A DNA stretch of 64,000 nt from Aeromicrobium sp. Root472D3 (lineage in GTDB: Bacteria > Actinomycetota > Actinomycetes > Propionibacteriales > Nocardioidaceae), in contig NZ_LMET01000001.1 of NCBI RefSeq assembly GCF_001426485.1, forward strand, positions 2,906,354 to 2,970,353. Direction: 5' to 3'. A model generated the notes under the pieces. It had not been told where the DNA came from. It worked only from the letters and a program-made list of their open reading frames with translations, and ran no database searches. Each line of letters starts with the position of its first letter. Position 1 is the first letter of the stretch. Of this stretch, positions 8,435 to 16,541 are shown piece after piece. The position numbers and the translations under genes are program-made.

Positions 8435-9384
8435 TGAAGAAGTCGTGGGCGCTGGCCGCCACCCTCCCCCTGGTCCTGTCGCTCGCCGCCTGCGGTGGTT
8501 CCGAGGACGGCGCGGCCGCCGACGGGAAGATCTCGGTCGCCGCGTCCTTCTACCCGTTCGCCTACGCCGCGCAGCAGGTCGGTGGCGACCTCGTCGACGT
8601 CGACAACCTCACCGCACCGGGTGTCGAGCCCCACGACCTCGAGCTCAAGCCCAAGCAGGTCGCGGCGGTGCAGGACGCCGACCTCGTCGTGTTCGAGGAG
8701 CACTTCCAGGCCGCCGTCGACGAGGCCGTCGACCAGGCCGACCGCTCCGACGACGACACGCTCGACGTCGCCTCCGTCGTCCGGCTCAAGCCCACCCAGG
8801 CGGGCGCCGAGGAGGAGCACGAGGGCGAGGACCACGCCGAGGAGGACGACCACGACCACGGCGACGAGGACCCGCACACGTGGCTCGACCCCCAGAACAT
8901 GATCGCGATCGCCAAGGCGCTCGAGACGAAGCTCGCGGCCGTCGACCCCGACAACGCCCAGACCTACGCCGAGAACACCACGGCCTTCGTCAACCGCCTG
9001 GCCTCGCTCGACGAGGACTTCCAGTCGGGGCTCGCGACGTGCAGGACCCGCACGATCGTCACGAGCCACGCCGCCTTCCAGTACCTCGCCGCGAGGTACG
9101 ACCTGACCCAGGTGCCGATCGCCGGCATCGACCCGTCGAACGAGCCGTCGCCGTCGCAGCTGGCCGACATCACGCAGCTCGTCAAGGACCAGGGCATCAC
9201 GACGATCTTCACCGAGGAGCTCGTGAGCCCGGCGATCGCCGACACCATCGCGAAGGAGACCGGGGCGACGACCGCTACGCTCGACCCGATCGAGGGACTG
9301 TCGGAGAACACGGCCGACGAGGACTACGTGAGCCTGATGCTGAAGAACCTCGACACCCTGGAGAAGGCCAACAGCTGTTCATGA
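8434..9384 (+). CDS. znuA: Zinc ABC transporter substrate-binding lipoprotein ZnuA
   Basis: 316-aa cluster A-I metal-binding lipoprotein that captures Zn2+ outside the membrane and delivers it to ZnuB. It has a signal peptide with lipobox LAAC (Cys20) and the early region SFYPFAYAAQQVGGD. A His/Asp/Glu-rich loop (EEEHEGEDHAEEDDHDHGDED, about residues 128-148) lies before the metal ligand PHTWLDP, with a later His at TSHAAFQYLA. The acidic His-rich loop is typical of zinc rather than manganese binders. ATG 8434 is preferred over the in-frame TTG 8419 and ATG 8425 because the promoter -10 overlaps those. It is the first gene of znuACB-zur. Confidence 0.93.
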   Translation: MKKSWALAATLPLVLSLAACGGSEDGAAADGKISVAASFYPFAYAAQQVGGDLVDVDNLTAPGVEPHDLELKPKQVAAVQDADLVVFEEHFQAAVDEAVDQADRSDDDTLDVASVVRLKPTQAGAEEEHEGEDHAEEDDHDHGDEDPHTWLDPQNMIAIAKALETKLAAVDPDNAQTYAENTTAFVNRLASLDEDFQSGLATCRTRTIVTSHAAFQYLAARYDLTQVPIAGIDPSNEPSPSQLADITQLVKDQGITTIFTEELVSPAIADTIAKETGATTATLDPIEGLSENTADEDYVSLMLKNLDTLEKANSCS

Positions 9385-10187
9385 CACACGCTTCGCGCAC
9401 CACACCGTCGACCGCACCGCTCCCCCTGGCGGTCCGCGGCATGACCGTGGCACTCGACGGTCGACCTGTCCTGCGACAGGTCGACCTCGACGTGTCCGCG
9501 GGTGAGTTCGTCACCCTGCTCGGCGCCAACGGGTCCGGCAAGTCGACGCTCGTGCGCGCCGCCGTGGGCCTCGTGCCGTTCGGGGCCGGCACGGTCGAGC
9601 TCTTCGGCACCCCGTTGAGCCGCTTCCGCGACCGGCAGCGCCTCGGCTACGTCCCCCAGCGGTCGCGCGCCGTCGCGGGCGTGCCGGCCACGATGCACGA
9701 GGTCGTCATGAGCGGTCGCCTCGCACGCCGCCGGTTCGTCGGCTGGCGCACGAAGGACGACCTCGCCGCCGTCGAGGCCGCGATCGCCCGCGTCGGCCTG
9801 TCCGACCGCACCCGCTCGGCCGTCAGCGAGATGTCGGGCGGCCAGCAGCAGCGGGCCCTCATCGCGCGCGCCCTGGCGGCCGGAGCCGAGCTGCTGATCA
9901 TGGACGAGCCGACCGCCGGCGTCGACCACGACAACCAGGAGACGCTCGCCGAGCTGCTCGCGGGCCTGGTCGCCGAGGGCACCTCGATCCTGCTCGTGGC
10001 GCACGAGCTCGGCCCCCTGCGTCCCCTGATCCACCGCGCCGTCGTGCTCGACGGCGGAGCGGTGACGTACGACGGGCCCGTCGACGCGATCCGCGACGCC
10101 GAGCACGTCCACGTCCACCAGCACAGCGGTCAGCCCGAGAAGGCCGACGGCTTCAGCGGCAACCCGGTGGGGCGGCACGATGTTTGA
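9381..10187 (+). CDS. znuC: Zinc ABC transporter ATP-binding protein ZnuC
   Basis: 268-aa ATPase powering Zn2+ uptake. It has Walker A GANGSGKST at about residues 48-56, Q-loop YVPQRS, signature MSGGQQQR, Walker B LLIMDEPT and H-loop VAHEL. The C-terminal tail is His-rich (EHVHVHQHSG), which may bind zinc on the cytoplasmic side. The start ATG overlaps the znuA stop (ATGA), so translation is coupled. The longer reading upstream in this frame is the shadow of znuA. Confidence 0.94.
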   Translation: MTHASRTTPSTAPLPLAVRGMTVALDGRPVLRQVDLDVSAGEFVTLLGANGSGKSTLVRAAVGLVPFGAGTVELFGTPLSRFRDRQRLGYVPQRSRAVAGVPATMHEVVMSGRLARRRFVGWRTKDDLAAVEAAIARVGLSDRTRSAVSEMSGGQQQRALIARALAAGAELLIMDEPTAGVDHDNQETLAELLAGLVAEGTSILLVAHELGPLRPLIHRAVVLDGGAVTYDGPVDAIRDAEHVHVHQHSGQPEKADGFSGNPVGRHDV

Positions 10188-11019
10188 GGCACTGCAGTAC
10201 GACTTCATGCGGTACGCGCTGGTGGCGGCGGTCTTCACGGGCCTGGCCGCACCGGCCATCGGCACGTTCCTGGTGCAGCGGCGCCTCGCGCTGCTCGGCG
10301 ACGGGCTCGGGCACGTCGCACTGACCGGCGTGGCACTGGGGCTCCTGGTCAACGTCGCCCCCATCCTCACGGCGGTCGTCGTGGCAGCGCTCGGAGCGGT
10401 GCTGATCGAGCTGCTGCGCATGTACGGACGCACCAGCGCCGACGTGGCCCTCGCGATGCTGTTCTACGGCGGCATCGCGGGCGGCGTGCTGCTGACCAAC
10501 CTCGCCGACGAGAGCGCCAACTCGCTCAACGCCTACCTGTTCGGTGCGATCACGACGGTCAGCAGCTCCGACCTCGTGCTCGTGGGGATCCTGGGCGTCG
10601 TCGTCATCGCGCTGTCGCTCGGGCTCTCGCCCCAGCTGTTCGCGGTGTGCCAGGACGAGGAGCACGCCAAGGTCAGCGGCGTGCCGACCCGCGCCTACAG
10701 CATCCTGATCGCGGTGCTCGCCGCCGTCACGATCACGGTCGCGATGAAGACCGTCGGCCTGCTGCTGGTCTCGGCGCTGATGGTCGTGCCCGTGGCGGCC
10801 TCGCAGCAGCTGACCCGCAGCTTCCGCACGACGCACCTCGCAGCCATGGCGATCGGCCTGTTCGCGGCGGTCGGGGGGCTCTTCACGAGCTACCAGGCCG
10901 ACACCGCCCCCGGGCCCACGATCGTCATGATCGCGCTCGCGGTGTTCGCCCTGGCCTCGCTCGCCGCCGCCGTCATCGCCCGCACCCGCCCCCAGCGCCA
11001 CCGGGTAGATTCGCAGTAG
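10180..11019 (+). CDS. znuB: Zinc ABC transporter permease ZnuB
   Basis: 279-aa integral membrane permease of the ABC-3 family, with about eight hydrophobic helices. It shows the family N-terminal stretch ALVAAVFTGLAAPAIGTFLVQRRLALLGDGLGHVALTGVALG and the cytoplasmic coupling region around DEEHAKVSGVPTRAYS. It forms the Zn2+ channel with ZnuC. It overlaps the znuC end by 8 bp. The final bases precede zur by only 9 bp, so the regulator is in the same transcript. Confidence 0.94.
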   Translation: MFEALQYDFMRYALVAAVFTGLAAPAIGTFLVQRRLALLGDGLGHVALTGVALGLLVNVAPILTAVVVAALGAVLIELLRMYGRTSADVALAMLFYGGIAGGVLLTNLADESANSLNAYLFGAITTVSSSDLVLVGILGVVVIALSLGLSPQLFAVCQDEEHAKVSGVPTRAYSILIAVLAAVTITVAMKTVGLLLVSALMVVPVAASQQLTRSFRTTHLAAMAIGLFAAVGGLFTSYQADTAPGPTIVMIALAVFALASLAAAVIARTRPQRHRVDSQ

Positions 11020-11028
11020 GAGGACGTC

Positions 11029-11418
11029 ATGGTCGATGCACCCCGCAACACCCGTCAGCGCCGCGCCGTCGTCGCGATCCTCGAGGACCTCGACGGATTC
11101 GCCAGCGCCCAGGAGATCCACGACATCCTGAAGAGGCGCGGCGAGTCGGTCGGCCTGTCGACGGTCTACCGCAGCCTGCAGGTGCTCGCCGACGCCGCCG
11201 AGGTCGACGCGCTGCGCAACGACGACGGCGAGGTCCTCTACCGCCAGTGCAGCGCCGGTCACCACCACCACCTGGTGTGCCGGTCGTGCGGCCGCACCGT
11301 CGAGATCGAGGGACCGTCGGTCGAGCGCTGGGCCGACAAGATCGCCGACGAGAACGGCTTCCGCGACGTCGCGCACACGCTCGAGATCTTCGGCACCTGC
11401 TCGTCCTGCCCCGCCTGA
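11029..11418 (+). CDS. zur: Zinc uptake regulator, Fur family
   Basis: 129-aa Fur-family repressor. The N-terminal winged helix covers about residues 5-75 (NTRQRRAVVAILEDLDGF, then STVYRSLQVLADAAEV). The C-terminal dimerisation and metal domain holds HHHHLVCRSCG and the closing CSSC, the structural zinc site. Its position as the last gene of a znuACB operon with Zur boxes in front makes zinc the likely signal and autoregulation likely. AGGAGGA lies upstream of ATG 11029. The protein is complete and of normal length. Confidence 0.93.
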   Translation: MVDAPRNTRQRRAVVAILEDLDGFASAQEIHDILKRRGESVGLSTVYRSLQVLADAAEVDALRNDDGEVLYRQCSAGHHHHLVCRSCGRTVEIEGPSVERWADKIADENGFRDVAHTLEIFGTCSSCPA

Positions 11419-11439
11419 CGCGTACCTGCCGCTCCCCCG

Positions 11440-12093
11440 TCAGTCGGCGCGGGTGACGTGCGTGCAGAGGCAGACCTTGTTGCCCTGGGGGTCGGCCAGC
11501 ACCCAGAAGCGCGGCGCGTGCTCGTCGGTGACCAGCGTGCCGCCCGCCGCGAGCGCGGCGGCGATGCGGCGGTCGACGACCTCGGGCGGCACCCGCACGT
11601 CGAGGTGCCAGCGCTGGCGCGGCTCGTCGTGCGGGTCGCCGGCCTGGAACCAGATGGTCGGGATGCGCCCGCGCGGGTCGACGACCTCGTCGCCGCCGGT
11701 GTCGCGAGCGTCGAGGACCGCGGCCCAGAACGGCCGGATCTCGTCGACGTCGGCCGTGTCGAGGGCCAGCTCGAGCCGCTGGACGTCCGCGGGCTCCGCC
11801 GGGACGCCGAGGTCGGCGGCGAGCGCGCTGACCCGGCGCGCCAGCTCGACGTCGCGCGCGGTCTTGCCGCCCGCGTCGTGCGTCGTCAGCAGCACGTCGA
11901 CGTGCGTGGGCCGCAGCTCGACGTCGGGGTGGTGCTGCGCGACCTGCGCCGCCTCGCCGATCGCGGCGACGAGTCGCAGCCCCGTCGCGAAGTCGCCCGT
12001 CGCGAACCGGGCCTCGAGGGCGCCGTACATCGACCGCCAGTCGTCGAGCCCCAGCCGCGCGATGTGGTCACCGGACAGCAGCTCGTCGGTCAT
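11440..12093 (-). CDS. Pterin-4a-carbinolamine dehydratase-like domain fused to a VOC domain
   Basis: 217-aa two-domain protein. Residues about 1-95 match 4a-hydroxytetrahydrobiopterin dehydratase (PCD/DCoH): GLDDWRSMYGALEARF, then QHHPDVELRPTHVDVLLTTHDAGG, with the paired catalytic His residues. Residues about 105-215 are a glyoxalase/VOC fold ending FWVLADPQGNKVCLC, typical of the glyoxalase-like type. The substrate is unknown. No phenylalanine hydroxylase is nearby, so a role in pterin recycling cannot be assumed. A TAGGGT -10-like box at 12100-12105 ends six bases before the ATG. It converges on zur. Confidence 0.8.
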   Translation of the reverse strand: MTDELLSGDHIARLGLDDWRSMYGALEARFATGDFATGLRLVAAIGEAAQVAQHHPDVELRPTHVDVLLTTHDAGGKTARDVELARRVSALAADLGVPAEPADVQRLELALDTADVDEIRPFWAAVLDARDTGGDEVVDPRGRIPTIWFQAGDPHDEPRQRWHLDVRVPPEVVDRRIAAALAAGGTLVTDEHAPRFWVLADPQGNKVCLCTHVTRAD

Positions 12094-12115
12094 GCCGCCA
12101 CCCTAGGCCCCGCAG

Positions 12116-12697
12116 CTAAGCCCCGTCGACGTCCAGGTCGAGGTCGACGTCCCCACCGTCGCCCGCTCCCCCGGCGGGCTGGTCCATCGTGCCGCTGCCG
12201 TCGTCGTAGTACGTTCCGTCGGGTCCCGTGAACAGCAGCTGCCAGAAGCCGGGACGTGGCCACGGCCGATCGGCCAGGTCCTCACGCGAGATGTCGACCC
12301 GTGCCTCCTCGACCGCCGCGCGCAGCCGCAGGTACGGCTCGGCGATCGACCCGTGGTTGACGAGCAGCGACACGAGCTGCGCCGCCCGCGCCTCGGCCAC
12401 GACGTCCGGCACCAGCAACCGGCGCAGCGGCCGCACGGCGCGACGAACCCGCACCGCGACGTAGACGGCGCGCACGCCGTAGCCCGCGCCGACGCCGAGA
12501 GCGATCCCGTAGACCACCGCCGACCAGCGCAGGATGCCGGTTGCCGAGAACCAGCCGGCCGTGACCAGCACGAGGCTCGTGGCGGCCGCCGTCCACCACG
12601 TGACCGCCGCGGCCCGGTCGAGGACCCGGGTCACGGACGTCGTCGCGCGGTCCCACTCGTGCCGAGGCATCGACGCCACGACGGTGCGCTCGCCCAT
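12116..12697 (-). CDS. Two-helix membrane protein of unknown function
   Basis: 193-aa protein with two adjacent hydrophobic helices (about residues 31-53 and 56-80, AAAVTWWTAAATSLVLVTAG and SAVVYGIALGVGAGYGV). A basic cytoplasmic segment and a soluble C-terminal part ending in an Asp/Gly-rich acidic tail follow. ATG 12697 is chosen for its strong GAGGAGGAA ribosome-binding site; the longer reading beyond it is antisense to the neighbouring acetyltransferase. I do not recognise a family. It is divergent from the acetyltransferase gene. Confidence 0.7.
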   Translation of the reverse strand: MGERTVVASMPRHEWDRATTSVTRVLDRAAAVTWWTAAATSLVLVTAGWFSATGILRWSAVVYGIALGVGAGYGVRAVYVAVRVRRAVRPLRRLLVPDVVAEARAAQLVSLLVNHGSIAEPYLRLRAAVEEARVDISREDLADRPWPRPGFWQLLFTGPDGTYYDDGSGTMDQPAGGAGDGGDVDLDLDVDGA

Positions 12698-12793
12698 CGG
12701 TTCCTCCTCGTCCCGGACCGTCCCCGAGACATGATCGACCGTCGAGGCTCCGTCCGCACCCTGCGGCGACCCATCGCCGCCTACGCTGGGGTC

Positions 12794-13276
12794 ATGACGA
12801 TTCGGGCCGTGACGGGCGACGAGCTGACGGCGCAGGACGTCCACGACATCTGGCGCATCCGCGACGCGGTGTTCGCCGTCGAGCAGCAGTGCGACGAGGT
12901 GGACGTCGACGGGCGCGACCTGCTGCCGACCACGACGCACCTGTGGCTCGTCGACGACGACGGCATCACGAGCTACCTGCGCTCGTTCGTCGAGGACGGC
13001 GGGCGTCACGTCGGCCGCGTGTGCACGCGGCGCGACCAGCGCGGGCTTGGCCTGTCGGGCCGTCTCGTCGCGGAGTGCACCCGCCGGTGGGGCACGGGCA
13101 CGCTCGAGCTGAACGCCCAGGCGTACCTCGAGCAGTGGTACGGACTGCACGGCTACGTCCGGTCGGGCGACAACTTCGTCGAGGCCGGCATCGACCACGT
13201 GCCGATGGCGCGCAGGCCGTCGACGTCCGCGCTCACCGGCAGCGACGTGCCCGACGTCGCGGGTCACGACGTCTAG
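12794..13276 (+). CDS. GNAT family N-acetyltransferase (ElaA-like)
   Basis: 160-aa protein with the ElaA-type start (DIWRIRDAVFAVEQQCDEVDVDGRDL) and an acetyl-CoA-binding region RVCTRRDQRGLGLSGRLVAEC, followed by NAQAYLEQWYGLHGYVRSGDNFVEAGIDHVPM. ElaA proteins are GNAT enzymes whose physiological substrate is not established. A TACGCT box at 12782-12787 ends six bases before ATG, so the mRNA is probably leaderless. The 3' end overlaps the converging next gene by 4 bp (shared CTAG). Confidence 0.85.
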   Translation: MTIRAVTGDELTAQDVHDIWRIRDAVFAVEQQCDEVDVDGRDLLPTTTHLWLVDDDGITSYLRSFVEDGGRHVGRVCTRRDQRGLGLSGRLVAECTRRWGTGTLELNAQAYLEQWYGLHGYVRSGDNFVEAGIDHVPMARRPSTSALTGSDVPDVAGHDV

Positions 13277-14031
13277 CGGACGTCCCCCAGCGCCGCGACC
13301 GCCTCGGCGAGGTCGCCCTCGACCGTCGTGGCGTAGTCGTCGACCGCCGCGATGGCGGCGGTGAACTCCTCGGCGTACGAGAACGAGAAGCTGCGGTTCG
13401 CGTCGATGCTGTCGGCGAGCACCGTGGCACGGTCGATGACGACCTGCAACGCGTCGCGCACCGTGCTCGCCAGAGCCTCCTGACCCCGCGGGACACGCAC
13501 CCGCGCCAGCTCGTCGCGCGCCGCGACGAACGCCGGGATCAGCCGCGACCGCACCGCCGCGCTGTCACCGATCGGGCCGAAGCCCACCAGGTCGGTCGCC
13601 CGCAGCGCCAGCGCGTCGCGGGCGGCACCGACGAAGTCGAGCGCGACCTGGGCGCGGCGCAGCTCGCGGTCCAGCCGCTCGTACCGGTCGAGCAGCGTCT
13701 CGGCGGTCTCGAGCGCGGTCGCGTACGTCTCGGAGCGCTCGACGCCCTCGGGTGGCGGCGCGGGCAGCGTCGGCGGATCGGCGATCGCGGTGCGCAGCGC
13801 CCGCCGGAGGGCGGCCGGGTCGTCGGCCGCGACGGCGCCGACCTCGCGCGCGACGTCACCGCGGAACATCCCGACGTCCGACAGGTAGTCCTCGGCGGCC
13901 TCGTCGGCCCGCGCGACCTGCTGCGACTCGCGGTGGTCCTGGACGACGACCAGCGCCCCGACGACCGCCGCGATCAGGAGCGTCACGACGATCGGCAGGA
14001 CCGTCACGAGCCGCCGTCCGACCGATGTCAC
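13273..14031 (-). CDS. Membrane-anchored coiled-coil protein, unknown function
   Basis: 252-aa protein with one N-terminal transmembrane helix (about residues 9-31, VTVLPIVVTLLIAAVVGALVVV). A long, mainly helical extracellular part rich in Ala, Arg, Asp and Glu follows, with likely coiled coils (LDRYERLDRELRRAQVALD). There are no catalytic motifs. The layout (one helix then a helical bundle) resembles sensor or adaptor ectodomains but there is no cytoplasmic signalling domain. GTG 14031 is the first in-frame start. Function unknown. Confidence 0.7.
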   Translation of the reverse strand: MTSVGRRLVTVLPIVVTLLIAAVVGALVVVQDHRESQQVARADEAAEDYLSDVGMFRGDVAREVGAVAADDPAALRRALRTAIADPPTLPAPPPEGVERSETYATALETAETLLDRYERLDRELRRAQVALDFVGAARDALALRATDLVGFGPIGDSAAVRSRLIPAFVAARDELARVRVPRGQEALASTVRDALQVVIDRATVLADSIDANRSFSFSYAEEFTAAIAAVDDYATTVEGDLAEAVAALGDVR

Positions 14032-14076
14032 CCGAACACCGTGCCACCCTGCGCGGCGCCGGGCAACGCCATCGGG

Positions 14077-15684
14077 TCAGCCGTCGATGCTGGGCCGGAC
14101 GCCGTGCAGGCGCAGGCCGTACGTCAGCGCGTCGACGAGCGCCTCCCACGAGGCCTCGATGATGTTCGCGCCCACGCCGACCGTGACCCACACGGCCTTG
14201 CCGTCGGTCGTCTCGATCAGCACCCGCGTGACGGCGTCCGTGCCGTGGCCCTGGTCGAGGATCCGCACCCTGAAGTCGGTCAGGTGGAACCGTGCGACGT
14301 CGGGGTAGACCTGCTCGATGGCCTGGCGCAGCGCGTGGTCGAGGGCGTTGACGGGGCCGTTGCCCTCGCCGATCACGGCCAGGCGCACTCCCCCGGCCCG
14401 CAGCTTGACGGTCGCCTCCGACAGCGCGTCGGCACCGCGCGCCGACTCGGCCAGCACGCGCCACGACTCGACGTCGAAGAACGACGTGCGGACGCCGTCG
14501 ACCTCCTCGGCCAGCAGCAGCTCGAACGACGCGTCGGCGGCCTCGAACGTGTAGCCGGACTGCTCCATCTGCTTGACCCGGTCGGTGACACGCGCCAGCA
14601 GCGCGGGATCGCTCGCGAGGTCGTAGCCGAGCTCCTTGCCCTTGAGCTCGATCGTGGCCCGGCCGGCCATCTCCGACACCAGCAGCCGCATGTCGTTGCC
14701 GACCAGCGACGGGTCGATGTGCTGGTAGAGGTCGGCGTCGACCCGGATCGCGCTGGCGTGCAGGCCGGCCTTGTGCGCGAAGGCCGAGACGCCGGTGTAG
14801 GGCTGGCGGGCGTGCGGCGGGTAGTTCGTGATCTCGGAGATGGCGTGCGAGATGCGCGTGGCGTCGGCGAGGCGGCCCTCCGGCAGCAGCGACATGCCGA
14901 GCTTGAGCTCGAGGTTGGCGACGCACGTGACGAGGTCGGCGTTGCCCGTCCGCTCGCCGTACCCGTTGATGCAGCCCTGCAGGTGGGTCGCGCCGGCCTG
15001 CACCGCGGCCATCGAGTTGGCGACCGCGCACCCGGTGTCGTTGTGCGCGTGGATGCCGAGGCGCGCGCTGGTCGTCATGACGTCCTCGACGATCTCGGTG
15101 ACCCAGTGCGGCAGCATGCCGCCGTTGGTGTCGCACAGCACGGCGACCTCGGCGCCCGCCTCGGCGGCGGTGCGGACGACCTCGAGGGCGTAGTCGCGGT
15201 TGGCCCGGTAGCCGTCGAAGAAGTGCTCGAGGTCGACGAAGACCCGCTGCCCGGCGTCGCGCAGGTGCGTGACGGAGTCGCGGACCATCGCGAGGTTCTC
15301 CTCCAGCGTCGTGCGCAGGGCGAGCTCGACGTGACGGTCGTGGCTCTTGGCCACGAGGGTCACGACCGACGCTCCCGACTCGCGCAGCGCCGCGAGCAGC
15401 GCGTCGTCCGCCGCGGCGACGTTCGGGCGACGGGTCGCCCCGAAGGCCGCGAGCGTCGCGTGCCGCAGCTCGAGCTCCTTGGACGCGAGCTGGAAGAACT
15501 CGGTGTCCTTGGGGTTGGAGCCGGGCCAGCCGCCCTCGATGTAGCCGACGCCGAGGTCGTCGAGGTGCCGCGAGATGTGCAGCTTGTCCTGGACCGAGAG
15601 GTTCAGGCCCTCCTGCTGCGCGCCGTCGCGCAAGGTCGTGTCGTAGACGTGGAAGTCACTCACGTGCTGGTGGCCTGCGTTCAC
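14077..15684 (-). CDS. cimA: Citramalate synthase
   Basis: 535-aa DRE-TIM metallolyase that condenses pyruvate and acetyl-CoA to (R)-citramalate, opening the threonine-independent route to isoleucine. It shows the catalytic DTTLRDGAQQEGLNLS, the metal-binding HAHNDTG, the GYGERTGNADL loop and the C-terminal LeuA-type allosteric domain (about residues 400-530). The distinction from 2-isopropylmalate synthase rests on overall resemblance and on the Ile-rich leader in front. GTG 15684 is chosen for the AAGGA seven bases upstream; the longest reading starts inside the attenuator terminator and cannot be right. A second GTG at 15663 is possible. Confidence 0.88.
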   Translation of the reverse strand: MNAGHQHVSDFHVYDTTLRDGAQQEGLNLSVQDKLHISRHLDDLGVGYIEGGWPGSNPKDTEFFQLASKELELRHATLAAFGATRRPNVAAADDALLAALRESGASVVTLVAKSHDRHVELALRTTLEENLAMVRDSVTHLRDAGQRVFVDLEHFFDGYRANRDYALEVVRTAAEAGAEVAVLCDTNGGMLPHWVTEIVEDVMTTSARLGIHAHNDTGCAVANSMAAVQAGATHLQGCINGYGERTGNADLVTCVANLELKLGMSLLPEGRLADATRISHAISEITNYPPHARQPYTGVSAFAHKAGLHASAIRVDADLYQHIDPSLVGNDMRLLVSEMAGRATIELKGKELGYDLASDPALLARVTDRVKQMEQSGYTFEAADASFELLLAEEVDGVRTSFFDVESWRVLAESARGADALSEATVKLRAGGVRLAVIGEGNGPVNALDHALRQAIEQVYPDVARFHLTDFRVRILDQGHGTDAVTRVLIETTDGKAVWVTVGVGANIIEASWEALVDALTYGLRLHGVRPSIDG

Positions 15685-15720
15685 AGCTTCGTCCTTCGTC
15701 CGGGTCGGCGTCTCGGGCAC

Positions 15721-15746
15721 AAAAAAACCTCCCACGATCGGGGAGG
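15721..15746 (-). terminator. Intrinsic terminator (attenuator) in the cimA leader
   Basis: On the minus strand a 6-bp stem CCTCCC/GGGAGG with a 7-nt loop is followed directly by seven T residues (positions 15721-15727). It lies between the leader peptide and cimA, not after a gene, so it is best read as the attenuator controlled by leader translation. Confidence 0.85.
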
Positions 15747-15766
15747 CAGCGCGTCGGGAGCGGTGG

Positions 15767-15811
15767 TCAGCTCGCGGCGCGCCTGTGGGTAATGATCGAG
15801 ATGCTCGGCAT
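15767..15811 (-). CDS. cimA leader peptide MPSISIITHRRAAS
   Basis: 14-residue ORF upstream of cimA with three Ile codons in five positions (ATC, ATC, ATT) followed by a stop and then the terminator hairpin. This is the classical layout of transcription attenuation: scarcity of charged tRNA-Ile would stall ribosomes and favour readthrough into cimA. A TAGACT -10 ends seven bases before its ATG, so the transcript probably begins at the start codon. The peptide itself need not have a function. Confidence 0.82.
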   Translation of the reverse strand: MPSISIITHRRAAS

Positions 15812-15818
15812 GCGCGCC

Positions 15819-15828
15819 AGTCTAGACT
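15819..15828. promoter_or_regulatory. Palindromic divergent -10 element (AGTCTAGACT)
   Basis: The 10-bp palindrome reads TAGACT on both strands: minus strand towards the cimA leader (7 nt to its ATG) and plus strand (15823-15828) towards the gene at 15838 (9 nt to its ATG). One sequence can thus act as the -10 box for two divergent transcripts. Confidence 0.65.
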
Positions 15829-15837
15829 GAGCCGCCT

Positions 15838-16533
15838 ATGACCGCCAGACCCGTCCCGCGTCCCGAGCAGACGCGCGTCATGTACGCCGTCATGACCGCC
15901 GAGCCGCTCGCGACCGACGACCTGATCCCTCCGCCGTCACCCGAGCTGCTGCGCCGCTACGGGACGTCCGAGGTCGCGCTGCGGAGGCTCCGGTCGCGGC
16001 ACCACCAGACGCTCCTGCTGCGCACCGCCGACGCCGAGGGTGCCGCGTTCGCGCAGCGCGACGCGCGGGTCGAGGCGCTCTCGATCGCCGAGGACCACGA
16101 CGGGGTCGTGATCGACCTGGCGGTGCCCCGCGTCGTCGACGGACGTCCCGGCGAGGTCTCGCTGGCGCACGCGACGCAGTGGTACGTCGTCGACTACGCC
16201 GAGCTGGGCTCGGGACGGCTCGCGACCGTCGGGCTCGTGTCGTTCGGGCTGCCCGAGATCGTCGTTGAGGGCGTCGAGCCTGACCAGCACGCGATGCTCG
16301 GCGCCGTGCTGGCCGGCCTCGTGCACCGCGTGATCGCCGAGTGGCCCGCCAACGACCCGGTCGGCCGCGCGACCGTCACGCTGCGCGACATCGCCTACGG
16401 CCTCGGCGACCCGGCCGCCGCGCAGACGCCGAACGACCGCACGATCGACGTCGACATCGCCTACGACCCGGCCGCCGAGCACCTGGTCGTCCGCCTGCTG
16501 GGCGACCCCGCCGTCACCCTGTTCGCCCCCTGA
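15838..16533 (+). CDS. Hypothetical protein, unknown function (231 aa)
   Basis: Soluble acidic protein without signal peptide or membrane segment. Visible blocks are GTSEVALRRLRSRHHQTLLLRTAD near residue 43, a beta-rich middle, and ATVTLRDIAYGLGDPAAAQ near residue 182. No motif ties it to a family I can name. It is divergent from the cimA leader and shares the palindromic -10. The 3' end faces aspA, with the repeat cluster between them. The first in-frame ATG is used. Confidence 0.65.
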   Translation: MTARPVPRPEQTRVMYAVMTAEPLATDDLIPPPSPELLRRYGTSEVALRRLRSRHHQTLLLRTADAEGAAFAQRDARVEALSIAEDHDGVVIDLAVPRVVDGRPGEVSLAHATQWYVVDYAELGSGRLATVGLVSFGLPEIVVEGVEPDQHAMLGAVLAGLVHRVIAEWPANDPVGRATVTLRDIAYGLGDPAAAQTPNDRTIDVDIAYDPAAEHLVVRLLGDPAVTLFAP

Positions 16534-16541
16534 CGAGTCCC

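Noticed and set aside
15684-15735. Longer cimA start at 15735
   Set aside because: It would begin inside the attenuator hairpin and read through the T-tract; the AAGGA site fits GTG 15684.
12889-15792. 967-aa plus-strand frame
   Set aside because: It runs antisense to cimA and the 252-aa gene and across the acetyltransferase in another frame; Arg/Val/Asp-rich with no domain.
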